Assembly (NCBI GenBank): GCA_016719635.1
Contig: JADJYT010000004.1
Location: 248,001-312,000, forward strand
Source of the DNA: Sphingobacteriales bacterium
GTDB taxonomy: Bacteria; Bacteroidota; Bacteroidia; Chitinophagales; JADIYW01
Direction: 5' to 3'
Length of the DNA: 64,000 bases
Below the pieces are notes generated by a model. That model made no database searches, had not been told where the DNA came from, and saw only the letters and a program-made list of their open reading frames with translations. A program made the translations under genes and the position numbers. The stretch's first letter is position 1, and the number at the start of each line of letters is the position of its first letter. Shown here piece after piece: positions 8,411 to 17,854 of this stretch.

Positions 8411-10507
8411 ATGACACCAATAGCACAACGCATTTTATGTCTTATTTTAATGTGTCTTTCAACTGTTACTTTTGCCGATAAACTATTTTTTGATCTTTCC
8501 AATCTACCTCCCGCCGCTTCACTGAAGTATACCATTGAAGATGCTCAAACATTGCTGAAACAGGGCAATATAATCATTGCCGATAAATTTGACAGTGCAA
8601 CAACCTTCAATGTAATTCTTCAACTTGATTCCGATACGTCAAGATATAATAGTCTATATGAGGCCAATACAAAACAGACACAAAAATTTTCAATAAGATC
8701 GAGTATCCACGAGGGTACTTATCTGATTGAAATTACTTCGTTGTCGGCAAAAGGTCTGTCAAACGGCATTTATTATTTCCTGCAAAAACATTTGGGTTTT
8801 CAGTTTTACCATCCCAAAGAAACCATCATTCCCGATTTGTCCGATTTTCAGCCGGATACTTTTTCTGAAACGATAACTCCGCGTTTTGATAAAATCGGGT
8901 TTCATGTGCATGCGATGCATCCATTGGAAATTACAGAAGCGTTGCTGAATGAAAATACGCCCAATGGTGCAGAGGAAGTGAAGACGTATATCAATTGGTT
9001 GTGCAGAAACGGACAGAATTATCTTGAATTCAATCTTCTGCGCAGTATAAAACTGAAAACATGGGTTCCGTATATGAAGCCGATTGTTGATTACGCACAT
9101 GAACGGGGCATTATTTGTGGTGCGGATATGTCATTTCACATGATTCAGCAGCGTGCATTCCAGTTGTATAAGAATTTTCCCGCATCGTTCAGAAAAAAGG
9201 ACAGACAGATATTGGATAATATTTCCGCCCTGATGCAGATAAACTGGGATGTCTGGAATGTGGAATTTGCAACGACGGAATTCACCCATAAAGACCAGGA
9301 AAAACTGCACAAACAGCAGAAATTCCTGTACGACAGCCTGGCGAAATATCACGTGAAACTTACGAGCAGAAAACACGTGGTGAAAGATGAAAATTTGATT
9401 TCGAATGCGAAATCCATGAAAACAGGCAGAACGGATATGGACAGCGCCTACAGCCAGTTTGTGCATACAGTGATGTTTTATGGATTGCTGGATTCGAGTA
9501 CGCCCGTATACCGGAACAAAGATTTCTCTCACCTGCGAAACCTGTTGATAGAAAGTAAAACATACCGGGACACCTGGTATTTTCCGGAATCTGCCTACTG
9601 GATTACGTTTGACAATTCGGTTCCTATGTTCTTGTCTCCTTATCTTGCCACGCGCTTGCGGGATATTCAGTATTGTGATTCATTAGGTATTAATGGCCAT
9701 CTTACCTTTACGTCGGGACAGGAATGGAATTACTGGCTCATCGACTGGAGCATTGCTCGATGGTGCTGGAAAAATGAACATTCGGCAACTGCTGAAACCA
9801 ATGCTTTGGAATTTTTAAAGATTGCCGTTCACGATACGGCTTTATTGCACTTTGCAGAAAAAGTAAACGGACTGCAAACGGAGTTTATCAAAAATAAACA
9901 GCTGATAAAAGTCATGACGGCGCAGACCATTACAGATGAAATCGGCGGAAAACTGAACCTGGAATTTCACCCAAGGCCTGAGTATGCATATAAATACATC
10001 CTGAATAAGGCGACTAAAGAAGAACTGGAATTTATACAGAGAAAGTATATATCGGTACTAGATTCTTTCGTACAGCAATACAATGACCTCAGACGGAATT
10101 ATGGATCCGATGCCGGAAATAAACTGATTAATGAACTGTTGCTGAGTTTCGATATAACCGCATTACGCGCGCTGCATAGACGAAATACACTCTCTTATCT
10201 AATCGCATACCGCTTCAATAAAGTTAATAAAACAAAGATTCCGGTTCAGCAGTATCTGGATGAAGCAAAAGCGGTCAGGGAAAAGGCGCTAACCTTGGTA
10301 AAACAACAGGAAGCAAATTATCGTTTTCCGGTGAGCAATGTGGCTGCACAAAAGAAAAGTAAAACCGTGTATGATTTCGGGTATCTGTACCCGGTATCCA
10401 ATCTTCATTTTTGGGAACGGGAAGAGTTGCAGGCGAAAAATAACAAATGGAAATTCTGGTACAAAAATATTTGGGATGTGCTTAAAATAATAGGCGTGAA
10501 GAAGTAG
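8411..10507 (+). CDS. secreted glycosidase-like protein of unknown specificity
   Basis: This 698-residue protein has a signal peptide (ILCLILMCLSTVTFA). The N-terminal domain, about residues 20-150, resembles the alpha/beta domain that precedes GH20 and GH67 barrels; GLSNGIYYFLQKHLGFQFYHP is the typical 'gLxxGvyxfLexxLGvrfy' ending. A predicted barrel follows, with FDKIGFHVHAMHPLE, a WLCRNGQNYLEFNLLRS strand-helix unit and AHERGIICGADMSFHMIQQ. The C-terminal third is helical. I cannot place catalytic residues, so the substrate is unknown. It stands alone, 70 bases after the PBP gene on the same strand. Alternative: a non-catalytic carbohydrate-binding protein. Confidence 0.6.
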   Translation: MTPIAQRILCLILMCLSTVTFADKLFFDLSNLPPAASLKYTIEDAQTLLKQGNIIIADKFDSATTFNVILQLDSDTSRYNSLYEANTKQTQKFSIRSSIHEGTYLIEITSLSAKGLSNGIYYFLQKHLGFQFYHPKETIIPDLSDFQPDTFSETITPRFDKIGFHVHAMHPLEITEALLNENTPNGAEEVKTYINWLCRNGQNYLEFNLLRSIKLKTWVPYMKPIVDYAHERGIICGADMSFHMIQQRAFQLYKNFPASFRKKDRQILDNISALMQINWDVWNVEFATTEFTHKDQEKLHKQQKFLYDSLAKYHVKLTSRKHVVKDENLISNAKSMKTGRTDMDSAYSQFVHTVMFYGLLDSSTPVYRNKDFSHLRNLLIESKTYRDTWYFPESAYWITFDNSVPMFLSPYLATRLRDIQYCDSLGINGHLTFTSGQEWNYWLIDWSIARWCWKNEHSATAETNALEFLKIAVHDTALLHFAEKVNGLQTEFIKNKQLIKVMTAQTITDEIGGKLNLEFHPRPEYAYKYILNKATKEELEFIQRKYISVLDSFVQQYNDLRRNYGSDAGNKLINELLLSFDITALRALHRRNTLSYLIAYRFNKVNKTKIPVQQYLDEAKAVREKALTLVKQQEANYRFPVSNVAAQKKSKTVYDFGYLYPVSNLHFWEREELQAKNNKWKFWYKNIWDVLKIIGVKK

Positions 10508-10553
10508 TTTTACTGCATTTCTTCTTCTGGATTTTGTGAGTCGGTAAACTGGG

Positions 10554-10988
10554 CTAATTCCCTTTCTTCGCCTTCGGTTTTTCGTCTTCGTCTTTCGCTT
10601 TTTCTTCAATCACAAAACTGGCGGGAAAATACGATTTCAGCTGCTGCATGAATTTGTATGCTTCCTGCTGCGTGGCGAAATCGCCCACCCTCAGTTTGAA
10701 GTTCGGGGAGGAGTAGGATATGAAAATCGGAATGCCGGGATAACGGGCGGAAAACTGGGATTTGGCTTCAAAAACCTTATCGCGGGAAGTAGCCTGAAAT
10801 ACCTGCACCCGTATCGCCTGTTTCTTGGCGTCGTTGTTGCGCATGTACATCTTTTGAAGCACGTCCACCCGAGGGTCTTTGAAAAACAAGATGTTGTTGT
10901 TGATTTCTACCTGCGTCGTATCATTGTCCGCTGCACTGGTAAGTAAAGCGGTAAAAAGTAAACAACAAACAGTCAAAATATATCTCAT
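10554..10988 (-). CDS. SPOR domain protein, exported
   Basis: A 144-residue protein with a signal peptide (YILTVCCLLFTALLTSA). The C-terminal SPOR-type domain begins at IRVQVFQATSRDKVFEAKSQF and continues through SPNFKLRVGDFATQQEAYKFMQQLKSYFPASFVI. The 'F..YRVRVGdF.t..eA..........p.afvv' pattern is the standard Bacteroidota SPOR layout. SPOR domains bind denuded peptidoglycan at division sites, so a periplasmic cell-wall role is likely. It lies downstream of secA on the same strand. The extreme C-terminus is a charged Lys/Glu tail. Confidence 0.85.
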   Translation of the reverse strand: MRYILTVCCLLFTALLTSAADNDTTQVEINNNILFFKDPRVDVLQKMYMRNNDAKKQAIRVQVFQATSRDKVFEAKSQFSARYPGIPIFISYSSPNFKLRVGDFATQQEAYKFMQQLKSYFPASFVIEEKAKDEDEKPKAKKGN

Positions 10989-11057
10989 TCCGGCTTTTTA
11001 AACTTTCCCTATTGACAATAAACCCTTCAGAATCTTTTTTTGCTTATGAATCAATTC

Positions 11058-14000
11058 TTATGCCAACTCCTGTCCATGACAGTGCTTGAATTTCTTTCCG
11101 CTTCCGCAAGGGCAGGGATCATTTCTCCCTATCTTCACTTCCGCGCGCACCGGCTGCTGTTTTTCTCTGGTTTCACCGCTGTCGGCACTTTTAAATTCTT
11201 CGCCCATATTGCCGCCTTCGTCCCCTCTGGATTCTTTTGTTTTTTCCACGACCTTTTTCTGACGGTGCTGCTGAATCTGGTTTGCATCCTGTACCGGCAG
11301 GCTTCCCTTTAACAGGAAGGTGGTTACATCCTTATTGATGGCGCTCAGCATCTGTTTGAATAATTCAAACGCTTCAAACTTAAAGATCAGTAACGGGTCT
11401 TTCTGTTCGTGTACCGCCATCTGCACGGAGTGCTTCAAATCATCCATCTGGCGTAAATGGTCTTTCCAGTGATGGTCGATGAAGGAGAGGATGATGTTTT
11501 GTTCAAATACTTTTATCAGTTCACGGCCTTTGCTGTTATAGGCTTTCTCCAGATTTGCGACGATATTGATGTTTCTGTTACCGTCTGTAAACGGGATGAC
11601 GATATTCTGGAACTGGTTCCCTTTTTCTTCATACACATTTTTCACCACCGGATAGGCTTCCTTCATGATGGCTTCTGACTTGCGTGCATACTTCTCATAC
11701 ACTTCATGGTACAAACGGTCGGCTAGTTCATCCGCTTTCTGGTTCTTTAAGTCAGCTTCGGTAATGGCAGTATCCACGGAAAGGAATCGGATGCAGTCTA
11801 ACCTGAATGCTTCGATATCCAGTGCGATTTTGGCATCGTTGCAAATCTCATAACTCAGTTCATAAAACATGTTGATGAGGTCAAACGTAATGCGTTCGCC
11901 CGCCAACGCATGCTGTCTTCGTTTGTATATCACTTCGCGCTGCGCATTCATCACGTCATCGTATTCCAGCAAACGTTTGCGGGTACCGAAGTGGTTTTCT
12001 TCCACTTTTTTCTGTGCGCGTTCTATGGATTTGGTCACCATGGAATGCTGAATCACTTCCCCTTCCTTGTAGCCCATTTTATCCATAAGGCCCGCTATTC
12101 TCTCAGAGCCGAATAATCGCATCAGATCATCTTCGAGGGAAGCATAGAACTGGGTGGAACCCGTATCGCCCTGACGGCCGGCACGGCCTCGCAACTGCCT
12201 GTCCACACGACGCGAGTCGTGACGCTCCGAACCGATGATGGCCAAACCGCCTATCTCTTTCACACCCGGGCCGAGCTTGATATCCGTACCACGTCCCGCC
12301 ATATTGGTGGCGATGGTGATTTGTCCCGGTAAACCCGCCTGTGCCACGATTTCGGCTTCACGCTGATGTTGTTTCGCATTCAGTACATTGTGGGAAATCT
12401 TGCGCATGTTCAGCATTCGGCTGAGTAATTCCGATACTTCCACATTCGTTGTACCCACCAGCACCGGACGGCCATCCTCTTTCAGCTTCTGGATCTCGTC
12501 GATGATGGAATTATATTTTTCACGCTTCGTTTTGAAAATCAAATCTTCCCGGTCGTCGCGTTGTGTCGGCTTGTTGGTTGGCACTACCACCGTATCCAGT
12601 TTATAGATTTCCCAGAACTCAGCCGCCTCCGTCTCCGCTGTACCCGTCATACCGCAAAGTTTGTGGTACATCCGGAAGAAGTTCTGCAATGTAATCGTGG
12701 CAAATGTCTGTGTGGCCGCTTCGATTTTTACGTTCTCTTTTGCTTCAATCGCCTGATGTAATCCGTCGCTGTAGCGTCGCCCTTCCATGATACGGCTGGT
12801 CTGTTCATCGACAATCTTAATCTTGCCGTCCATGATGACGTATTCGACGTCTTTGTCGAAAAGGCAATAGGCTTTCAGCAGCTGGCTGACCGTATGCAGA
12901 CGCTCGGATTTGATATTGAAATCCAGCAGCACCTGGTCTTTCAGTGTCAATTTTTCCTGATGGGAAACAGATTGCTGTTCCACTTCGGCAATCATGGCGC
13001 CCACATCCGGCATGATGAAGAAATCTTTTTCCTCTCCGGAAGAGGTGATCAGGTCGATGCCTTTCTCCGTTAAATCAATCTGGTTGTTCTTTTCATCGAT
13101 GACGAAATAAAGTTCCGCATCGCAGACCGGCATTTCCTTCTGCTGGTCCTGCAGATAGTAATTTTCCGTTTTCATCAGTATCTGGCGGATACCCGGTTCG
13201 CTCAAATATTTGATGAGTGCGGAGTTTTTCGGCAACCCTCGGTGTGCACGCAACAGTGCCAGTCCGCCTTCGCCTTCCTTATGGCCTGTTTTGCCTTCGG
13301 CAATTAGTTTTTTGGCATCCAGTAAAAACTGGCCAACCGCTTTTTTCTGCGTGGCCACCAGTCGCTCGATGCGCGGTTTCAGTTCCTGGAACATCTGTTC
13401 TTCGCCTTTCGGCACCGGCCCGGAAATGATCAGCGGTGTTCTCGCATCGTCAATCAAGACGGAGTCGACCTCATCCACCATGGCAAAGTGCAGTTTGTGC
13501 TGTACCTGTTCATCCGGTGTGCGTCCCATGTTGTCGCGCAGGTAGTCAAAACCGAATTCGTTGTTGGTACCGTAGGTGATGTCTGCCAGGTAGGCGTTTT
13601 TACGGGCATCCGTATGTGGCTCATGCTTGTCGATGCAATCGACGGTCAACCCCAGGAAATTAAACAGCATGCCGTTCCATTCCGAGTCACGGCGTGCCAG
13701 GTAGTCGTTCACAGTAACGATATGTACTCCGCAGCCGGCCAGCGCATTCAGGTAGGCCGGTAGGGTGGACACGAGCGTTTTACCTTCCCCCGTTGCCATT
13801 TCCGCGATTTTTCCGCGGTGCAGCACGATACCACCAATCAACTGTACATCATAGTGTACCATGTTCCAGGAGATTTCACCACCGGCTGCTGTCCACTTAT
13901 TCGGGAAAACGACCTCGTCACCCACGATTTTCACCGCCGGATTTTTGACGGCTAAATCCCGGTCAAACTGGGTAGCCTTTACGCGGATGAATTCGTTGGT

Positions 14001-14378
14001 GGAAAATCGCCTGGCTGTTTCTTTTACGACGGCAAAGGCTTCCGGCAGTATTTCATTCAGGATTTCCTCGATGGCTTCGTCGCGGTCTTTCTTCAGTTTA
14101 TCGACCTGCGCAAAAATGGCCTCTTTTTCATCAAGTTCCAATTCCTGGGTTTCCGCCTTTTCAGAGAGTTCTTCTATCTGCCGGTCTATTTCGGAAAGAT
14201 ATTGCTGGACCCTGTATTTGAAGTCCTGTGTTTTCTGACGGAGTTCGTCGTGTGTGAAATTCTGGTAGGACAAAAAGTGTTCATTGATTTCGTCTATGAT
14301 GGGTAGGACTGACTTAACGTCACGATTCGATTTGCTGCCGAAAATTTTGGAAAGTCCCTTCTGGATGATATTTAGCAT
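11058..14378 (-). CDS. secA: preprotein translocase ATPase SecA
   Basis: SecA is the motor ATPase of the Sec pathway at the inner membrane. I choose the ATG at 14378 (MLNIIQKGLSKIFGSKSNRD, about 1106 residues). The longer frame to 14420 begins upstream of the TAACTTTG promoter element at 14409-14402 and adds residues not seen in the family. Visible motifs are Walker A (MATGEGKTL), the DEVDSVLIDDARTPL box, AGRGTDIKLGPGV, the QLRGRAGRQGD motif VI and a C-terminal zinc-binding SEC-C motif (NDPCPCGSGKKFKHCHG). The protein has the long insertions typical of Bacteroidota SecA. It is apparently monocistronic, with the SPOR gene 70 bases downstream. Confidence 0.98.
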   Translation of the reverse strand: MLNIIQKGLSKIFGSKSNRDVKSVLPIIDEINEHFLSYQNFTHDELRQKTQDFKYRVQQYLSEIDRQIEELSEKAETQELELDEKEAIFAQVDKLKKDRDEAIEEILNEILPEAFAVVKETARRFSTNEFIRVKATQFDRDLAVKNPAVKIVGDEVVFPNKWTAAGGEISWNMVHYDVQLIGGIVLHRGKIAEMATGEGKTLVSTLPAYLNALAGCGVHIVTVNDYLARRDSEWNGMLFNFLGLTVDCIDKHEPHTDARKNAYLADITYGTNNEFGFDYLRDNMGRTPDEQVQHKLHFAMVDEVDSVLIDDARTPLIISGPVPKGEEQMFQELKPRIERLVATQKKAVGQFLLDAKKLIAEGKTGHKEGEGGLALLRAHRGLPKNSALIKYLSEPGIRQILMKTENYYLQDQQKEMPVCDAELYFVIDEKNNQIDLTEKGIDLITSSGEEKDFFIMPDVGAMIAEVEQQSVSHQEKLTLKDQVLLDFNIKSERLHTVSQLLKAYCLFDKDVEYVIMDGKIKIVDEQTSRIMEGRRYSDGLHQAIEAKENVKIEAATQTFATITLQNFFRMYHKLCGMTGTAETEAAEFWEIYKLDTVVVPTNKPTQRDDREDLIFKTKREKYNSIIDEIQKLKEDGRPVLVGTTNVEVSELLSRMLNMRKISHNVLNAKQHQREAEIVAQAGLPGQITIATNMAGRGTDIKLGPGVKEIGGLAIIGSERHDSRRVDRQLRGRAGRQGDTGSTQFYASLEDDLMRLFGSERIAGLMDKMGYKEGEVIQHSMVTKSIERAQKKVEENHFGTRKRLLEYDDVMNAQREVIYKRRQHALAGERITFDLINMFYELSYEICNDAKIALDIEAFRLDCIRFLSVDTAITEADLKNQKADELADRLYHEVYEKYARKSEAIMKEAYPVVKNVYEEKGNQFQNIVIPFTDGNRNINIVANLEKAYNSKGRELIKVFEQNIILSFIDHHWKDHLRQMDDLKHSVQMAVHEQKDPLLIFKFEAFELFKQMLSAINKDVTTFLLKGSLPVQDANQIQQHRQKKVVEKTKESRGDEGGNMGEEFKSADSGETREKQQPVRAEVKIGRNDPCPCGSGKKFKHCHGQELA

Positions 14379-14739
14379 GATATTACAGTATAAATAGGTT
14401 GCAAAGTTAACATTTTGCACTCATTTGGAGTGATAATAAAAGTGAATTTGCAAATATTGTGCAAAAAAGCCGCAGCGGACAAAATGACACCAAACCGAAG
14501 GGAATGCAACTAAGATTAATTGAGATAAGATGGGGTGGAAGGCTTTGGAAAATAAGGGGAGAAGCTATTTGTAGTGGTTTTGTTGGGTGTGTTAGTACCC
14601 CATTATTCAGACAGTGCAAATTAGGGCTTTTGATAGATTTAATAAATTAATTTCCATTCATTGGGTGTTTGATTTTGTAAAGATTCACGTAGCCGTCAAT
14701 GATATGAATTAAAATGATTATTTTGCAGCAAAAATTTCC
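14379..14739. other. divergent intergenic region between secA and purD
   Basis: This 361-base stretch separates two divergently transcribed genes and holds no convincing gene. It contains the secA -7 element and a TTTGCA/TGCAAA inverted repeat at 14447-14452 and 14460-14465. A 63-codon open frame at 14459-14650 on the plus strand has no recognisable features. The purD promoter must lie here, but I found no exact match to the Bacteroidota consensus. Confidence 0.5.
14402..14409 (-). promoter_or_regulatory. secA promoter, -7 element
   Basis: On the minus strand this reads TAACTTTG, an exact match to the Bacteroidota -7 consensus TAnnTTTG. It lies 24 bases upstream of the preferred secA start at 14378. 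No clear TTTG -33 element is visible at the usual distance. The position argues against the longer secA start. Confidence 0.55.
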
Positions 14740-16014
14740 ATGCACATTTTATTACTCGGGTCCGGTGGCCGTGAACATGCATTTGCCCTCAAAATAGCGG
14801 CGAGCAGGCTGTGTACGAAATTGTTTATCGCTCCCGGAAGCCCCGGCACAGCTGGCCTGGGAGAAAATGCCGCAATAGAATCGACGGATTTCCCGGCTAT
14901 AAAAAAACTGGTGCTGGAAAATGATATCCGCATGGTCGTTGTTGGCCCGGAGGTTCCGCTCGTAGAAGGAATTTACGATTTTTTTATGCAGGATGAGGCG
15001 TTAACTTCTATTCCGGTTATCGGTCCTTCCAAAATGGGTGCGCAGCTGGAGGGCAGCAAGGCGTTTTCCAAAGCCTTCATGCTCCGGCATCATGTGTCTA
15101 CTGCCGCCTATGCGGAGTTTACGCAGGCAAATCTGGCGGAAGGCATTGCTTACATTTCCAGGCAAATACCTCCGGTGGTGCTCAAAGCGGATGGACTGGC
15201 TGCCGGCAAGGGCGTGCTGATATGTCCGACGATAGAGGAGGCGACGGCAGAGTTCACAGACATGCTGGCTGGAAAATTCGGAGATGCCAGTTCCAGAGTA
15301 GTCATCGAAGAATTTATGGACGGCATCGAATATTCGGTGTTTGTGCTGACAGACGGAAAAGACTATAAGATTCTGCCGACGGCGAAAGACTACAAACGCA
15401 TAGGCGAGGGAGATACCGGACTGAACACGGGAGGCATGGGCGCCGTTTCGCCGCCGCCCTTTGTGACGGATACTATGATGCAGACGGTGGAGGAGACGAT
15501 CATACAACCTACCATCGCGGGATTGCAGAAAGATGGAATCGTTTACAAAGGGTTTGTGTATGTCGGCCTGATGGTGTTAAAAACAGGGGAGATAAAAGTG
15601 GTGGAATACAACTGCCGTATGGGTGATCCGGAAACGGAAGCTGTTTTCCCGAGATGGAAAAATGATATCATAGCCGTTTTTCAGTCGTTGGCAAACGGAC
15701 GCTTGTCTGAAGTGAATATTGAGATGGATGAGCGGGCTGCGGTTACAATCATACTGGCCAGCGGTGGCTATCCGCAGGAGTTTGAGAAGGGTAAAATCAT
15801 CTGCGGCATCAGCGAGGTGAATGACTCATTCGTATTTCACTGCGGAACGATAAAAGATGCCAATGGAAATATCGTCACCAACGGTGGGCGTGTACTGGCG
15901 GTTACTTCCCTGCATCAGGACTGGCGGGAGGCGTTGAAGCTTTCCAATAAAAATGCGGAAAAGATACAGTTTGAAGGAAAATACTTCCGGAGGGATATTG
16001 GATTTGATTTGTAA
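14740..16014 (+). CDS. purD: phosphoribosylamine-glycine ligase (GARS)
   Basis: An ATP-grasp enzyme of 424 residues for the second step of purine synthesis, joining glycine to phosphoribosylamine in the cytosol. The N-terminus MHILLLGSGGREHAFALKI is the classic PurD start. Other hallmarks are VLKADGLAAGKGV (ATP-grasp loop), TGGMGAVSPP and the metal-binding VEYNCRMGDPETE. Length and motifs are normal. Its stop codon overlaps the left arm of a perfect 21-base inverted repeat belonging to the neighbouring REP/RAYT element, which may also end purD transcription. Confidence 0.97.
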   Translation: MHILLLGSGGREHAFALKIAASRLCTKLFIAPGSPGTAGLGENAAIESTDFPAIKKLVLENDIRMVVVGPEVPLVEGIYDFFMQDEALTSIPVIGPSKMGAQLEGSKAFSKAFMLRHHVSTAAYAEFTQANLAEGIAYISRQIPPVVLKADGLAAGKGVLICPTIEEATAEFTDMLAGKFGDASSRVVIEEFMDGIEYSVFVLTDGKDYKILPTAKDYKRIGEGDTGLNTGGMGAVSPPPFVTDTMMQTVEETIIQPTIAGLQKDGIVYKGFVYVGLMVLKTGEIKVVEYNCRMGDPETEAVFPRWKNDIIAVFQSLANGRLSEVNIEMDERAAVTIILASGGYPQEFEKGKIICGISEVNDSFVFHCGTIKDANGNIVTNGGRVLAVTSLHQDWREALKLSNKNAEKIQFEGKYFRRDIGFDL

Positions 16015-16056
16015 CTTTCGACCTCGAGGGTCGGTCGACCCTCGAGGTCGAAAGTT
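16013..16056. repeat. REP doublet (BIME-like) upstream of the RAYT gene
   Basis: A perfect inverted repeat: arms 16013-16033 and 16036-16056 (21 bases each) separated by GT. Each arm contains a 15-base hairpin unit. The right one, CGACCCTCGAGGTCG (16036-16050), has stem CGACC/GGTCG and loop CTCGA. The left one (16019-16033) is its exact reverse complement. A related unit lies at the other end of the transposase gene. The left arm starts inside the purD stop codon. A T-run at 16065-16072 follows, so the repeat could also act as a purD terminator. Confidence 0.85.
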
Positions 16057-16100
16057 AAATTTCCTTTTTTTTATGGAATTTGACCCATTTTGGTATCTAA

Positions 16101-16709
16101 ATGATAGGCAAATTTCCGTTTATGATAAAAACTACATTCTTAGAGCCAGAAAATATTTATCACATCTACAACAGGGGAAATAACAAAGAGAATTTGTTTC
16201 TCTCCTCGTCAGACTATAACAGATTCCTTCTGAATTGGTCGAGATATATTGAACCCGTAGCTGAAACGTATGCTTATTGTTTACTGCCTAACCATTTTCA
16301 TTTTCTGATTAAAATTTTACCGGAACAAAACATCAGATATAATTTTCGTCACAAGGAACTGGGTGATAATCAGCGACTTTTATATTTTATTTCTCATCAG
16401 TTCTCCAATACCTGCAATGCTTATACAAGATACTTCAATCTCAAACATGATAGAATCGGTAAGTTATTTACGGAACGTTTCAAACGAAAAGAAATAATGG
16501 ATGATATGTATTTTACTGAAATGATCAGGTACATACATCATAATCCGGTAAAACATGGAATTGCTGAGAACTACAAAGATTATCCGTACAGCTCATACTG
16601 GAGCCTGGTCTGTGACCGCCCAGTTATGTTGAAAAGAGATACGGTAATGGAATGGTTTGGAACCAGACATCATTTCAGGGAAGTCCACGACCACCCTCGA
16701 GGTGGTTAG
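16101..16709 (+). CDS. REP-associated tyrosine transposase (RAYT, IS200-like Y1 HUH family)
   Basis: A 202-residue protein of the TnpA-REP/RAYT family, single-strand endonucleases thought to move REP palindromes. It begins with the family entry FLEPENIYHIYNRGNNKENLF. H65 and H67 in LLPNHFHFLIK form the HUH metal site, and Y144 in MIRYIHHNPVKHGI is the likely nucleophile. The C-terminal YKDYPYSSYWSL is also typical. The gene is bracketed by hairpins of the same family: a doublet upstream and a single unit at 16691-16705 that encodes the last residues (HPRGG) and abuts the stop. It overlaps the 3' end of queA. Full length and apparently intact. Confidence 0.92.
   Translation: MIGKFPFMIKTTFLEPENIYHIYNRGNNKENLFLSSSDYNRFLLNWSRYIEPVAETYAYCLLPNHFHFLIKILPEQNIRYNFRHKELGDNQRLLYFISHQFSNTCNAYTRYFNLKHDRIGKLFTERFKRKEIMDDMYFTEMIRYIHHNPVKHGIAENYKDYPYSSYWSLVCDRPVMLKRDTVMEWFGTRHHFREVHDHPRGG
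16690..16706 (+). repeat. REP unit at the 3' end of the RAYT gene
   Basis: Hairpin ACCACC-CTCGA-GGTGGT. Its 15-base core CCACCCTCGAGGTGG differs from the upstream unit CGACCCTCGAGGTCG only at positions 2 and 14. These two positions pair with each other, so the change from G-C to C-G keeps the stem. Confidence 0.75.
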
Positions 16710-17755
16710 TCAATAATCAGCATCGCATCACCGTAAGAAAAGAAATTATATTTCTTCTGCATGGCAATCTGATAGGCTTCCATCGTTAAATCATAGCCGG
16801 CGAAAGCCGCCACCATGATGATTAAACTGGATTTCGGAACGTGGAAATTGGTAATCATGCTGTTGGCAATGGAGAAGTCATACGGCGGATGGATGAATAA
16901 ATTGGTCCAGCCTTCCATAGGTTTTAATAAACGTTCAGCGGAAACGGCAGTTTCGATGGAGCGCATGGCAGTGGTCCCCACAGCACATACATTTTTACCA
17001 CGCTGGATGGCACGGTTCACAATCTTCGTGCATTTCTCATCGATTTTGAAATATTCCGCATCCATCTTATGCTTGGACAAGTCTTCCACATCAATAGAAC
17101 GGAAAGTACCCAGTCCGATGTGCAGTGTCAGTTCCGCGAAATCCACACCCTTTATCTCCAGACGTTTCATCAACTCCTTGCTGAAGTGCAAGCCCGCTGT
17201 TGGTGCAGCTACCGCACCTTCACTGCTGGCAAAAACGGTTTGATAACGTTCCTTGTCAATTTCTTCCGGTTCTCTCTTGATGTACTTTGGAAGTGGTGTA
17301 TTCCCTAATTTATCCAATACTGCCCTGAATTCGGCTTCGCTGCCGTCGAAAAGGAAACGGATGGTTCTTCCTCTGGAGGTCGTATTGTCCACCACTTCCG
17401 CCACCAAATCATCATCGCCAAAGTATAGTTTATTGCCAACCCTGATTTTACGGGCAGGATCTACCAAAACGTCCCACAGGCGCAGGTCGTGGTTGAGTTC
17501 TCTTAATAAGAATACTTCAATCTTTGCACCGGTTTTTTCTTTCGTACCGTACATACGGGCTGGAAAAACCTTAGTGTTATTGATGACCATTACATCGCCG
17601 TCGTCAAAATAATCGAGCACATTCTTAAATGTTTTGTGTTCAATCTTGCCGGTTTTACGGTGTACGACCATTAATTTGCATTCGTCCCGCTGTTTGGAAG
17701 GATAAAGCGCGATTTTTTCTTTGGGGAGTTCGAAGTCGAATTGTGAAAGTTTCAT
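16706..17755 (-). CDS. queA: tRNA preQ1(34) S-adenosylmethionine ribosyltransferase-isomerase
   Basis: QueA moves the ribosyl group of SAM onto preQ1 at tRNA position 34 to form epoxyqueuosine. The 349-residue length is normal. Motifs include the N-terminal MKLSQFDFELPKEKIALYPS, RMYGTKEKTGAKIEVFLL, SSEGAVAAPTAGLHFS and the C-terminal ITNFHVPKSSLIIMVAAFAG, which are strongly conserved in the family. A good promoter lies 35-66 bases upstream. Its last bases overlap the RAYT gene on the opposite strand. The rest of the queuosine pathway is not in the window. Confidence 0.97.
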   Translation of the reverse strand: MKLSQFDFELPKEKIALYPSKQRDECKLMVVHRKTGKIEHKTFKNVLDYFDDGDVMVINNTKVFPARMYGTKEKTGAKIEVFLLRELNHDLRLWDVLVDPARKIRVGNKLYFGDDDLVAEVVDNTTSRGRTIRFLFDGSEAEFRAVLDKLGNTPLPKYIKREPEEIDKERYQTVFASSEGAVAAPTAGLHFSKELMKRLEIKGVDFAELTLHIGLGTFRSIDVEDLSKHKMDAEYFKIDEKCTKIVNRAIQRGKNVCAVGTTAMRSIETAVSAERLLKPMEGWTNLFIHPPYDFSIANSMITNFHVPKSSLIIMVAAFAGYDLTMEAYQIAMQKKYNFFSYGDAMLIID

Positions 17756-17789
17756 GAAGTTATTATTTTACGGAATAATAAAAGTGTTG

Positions 17790-17821
17790 CAAAGGTAACT
17801 GTAAGAAACGCATTTTACAAA
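17790..17821 (-). promoter_or_regulatory. queA: queA promoter (Bacteroidota -33/-7)
   Basis: On the minus strand TTTG (17821-17818) is followed after 20 bases by TACCTTTG (17797-17790) and then C. This is close to the Bacteroidota consensus TTTG-N19-TAnnTTTGY. The predicted transcript begins about 25-30 bases before the queA ATG. It is the best consensus promoter I found in the window. Confidence 0.7.
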
Positions 17822-17854
17822 CGACAGATGTTTTTATTTGATTAAATTTGACAC

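Noticed and set aside
14379..14420. Longer secA N-terminus starting at 14420
   Set aside because: The extra 14 residues cover the promoter -7 element and are not like other SecA proteins.
14459..14650. 63-codon open frame in the secA-purD gap
   Set aside because: No recognisable features, unusual composition and no hint of a translation signal; the gap is better explained as divergent promoters.
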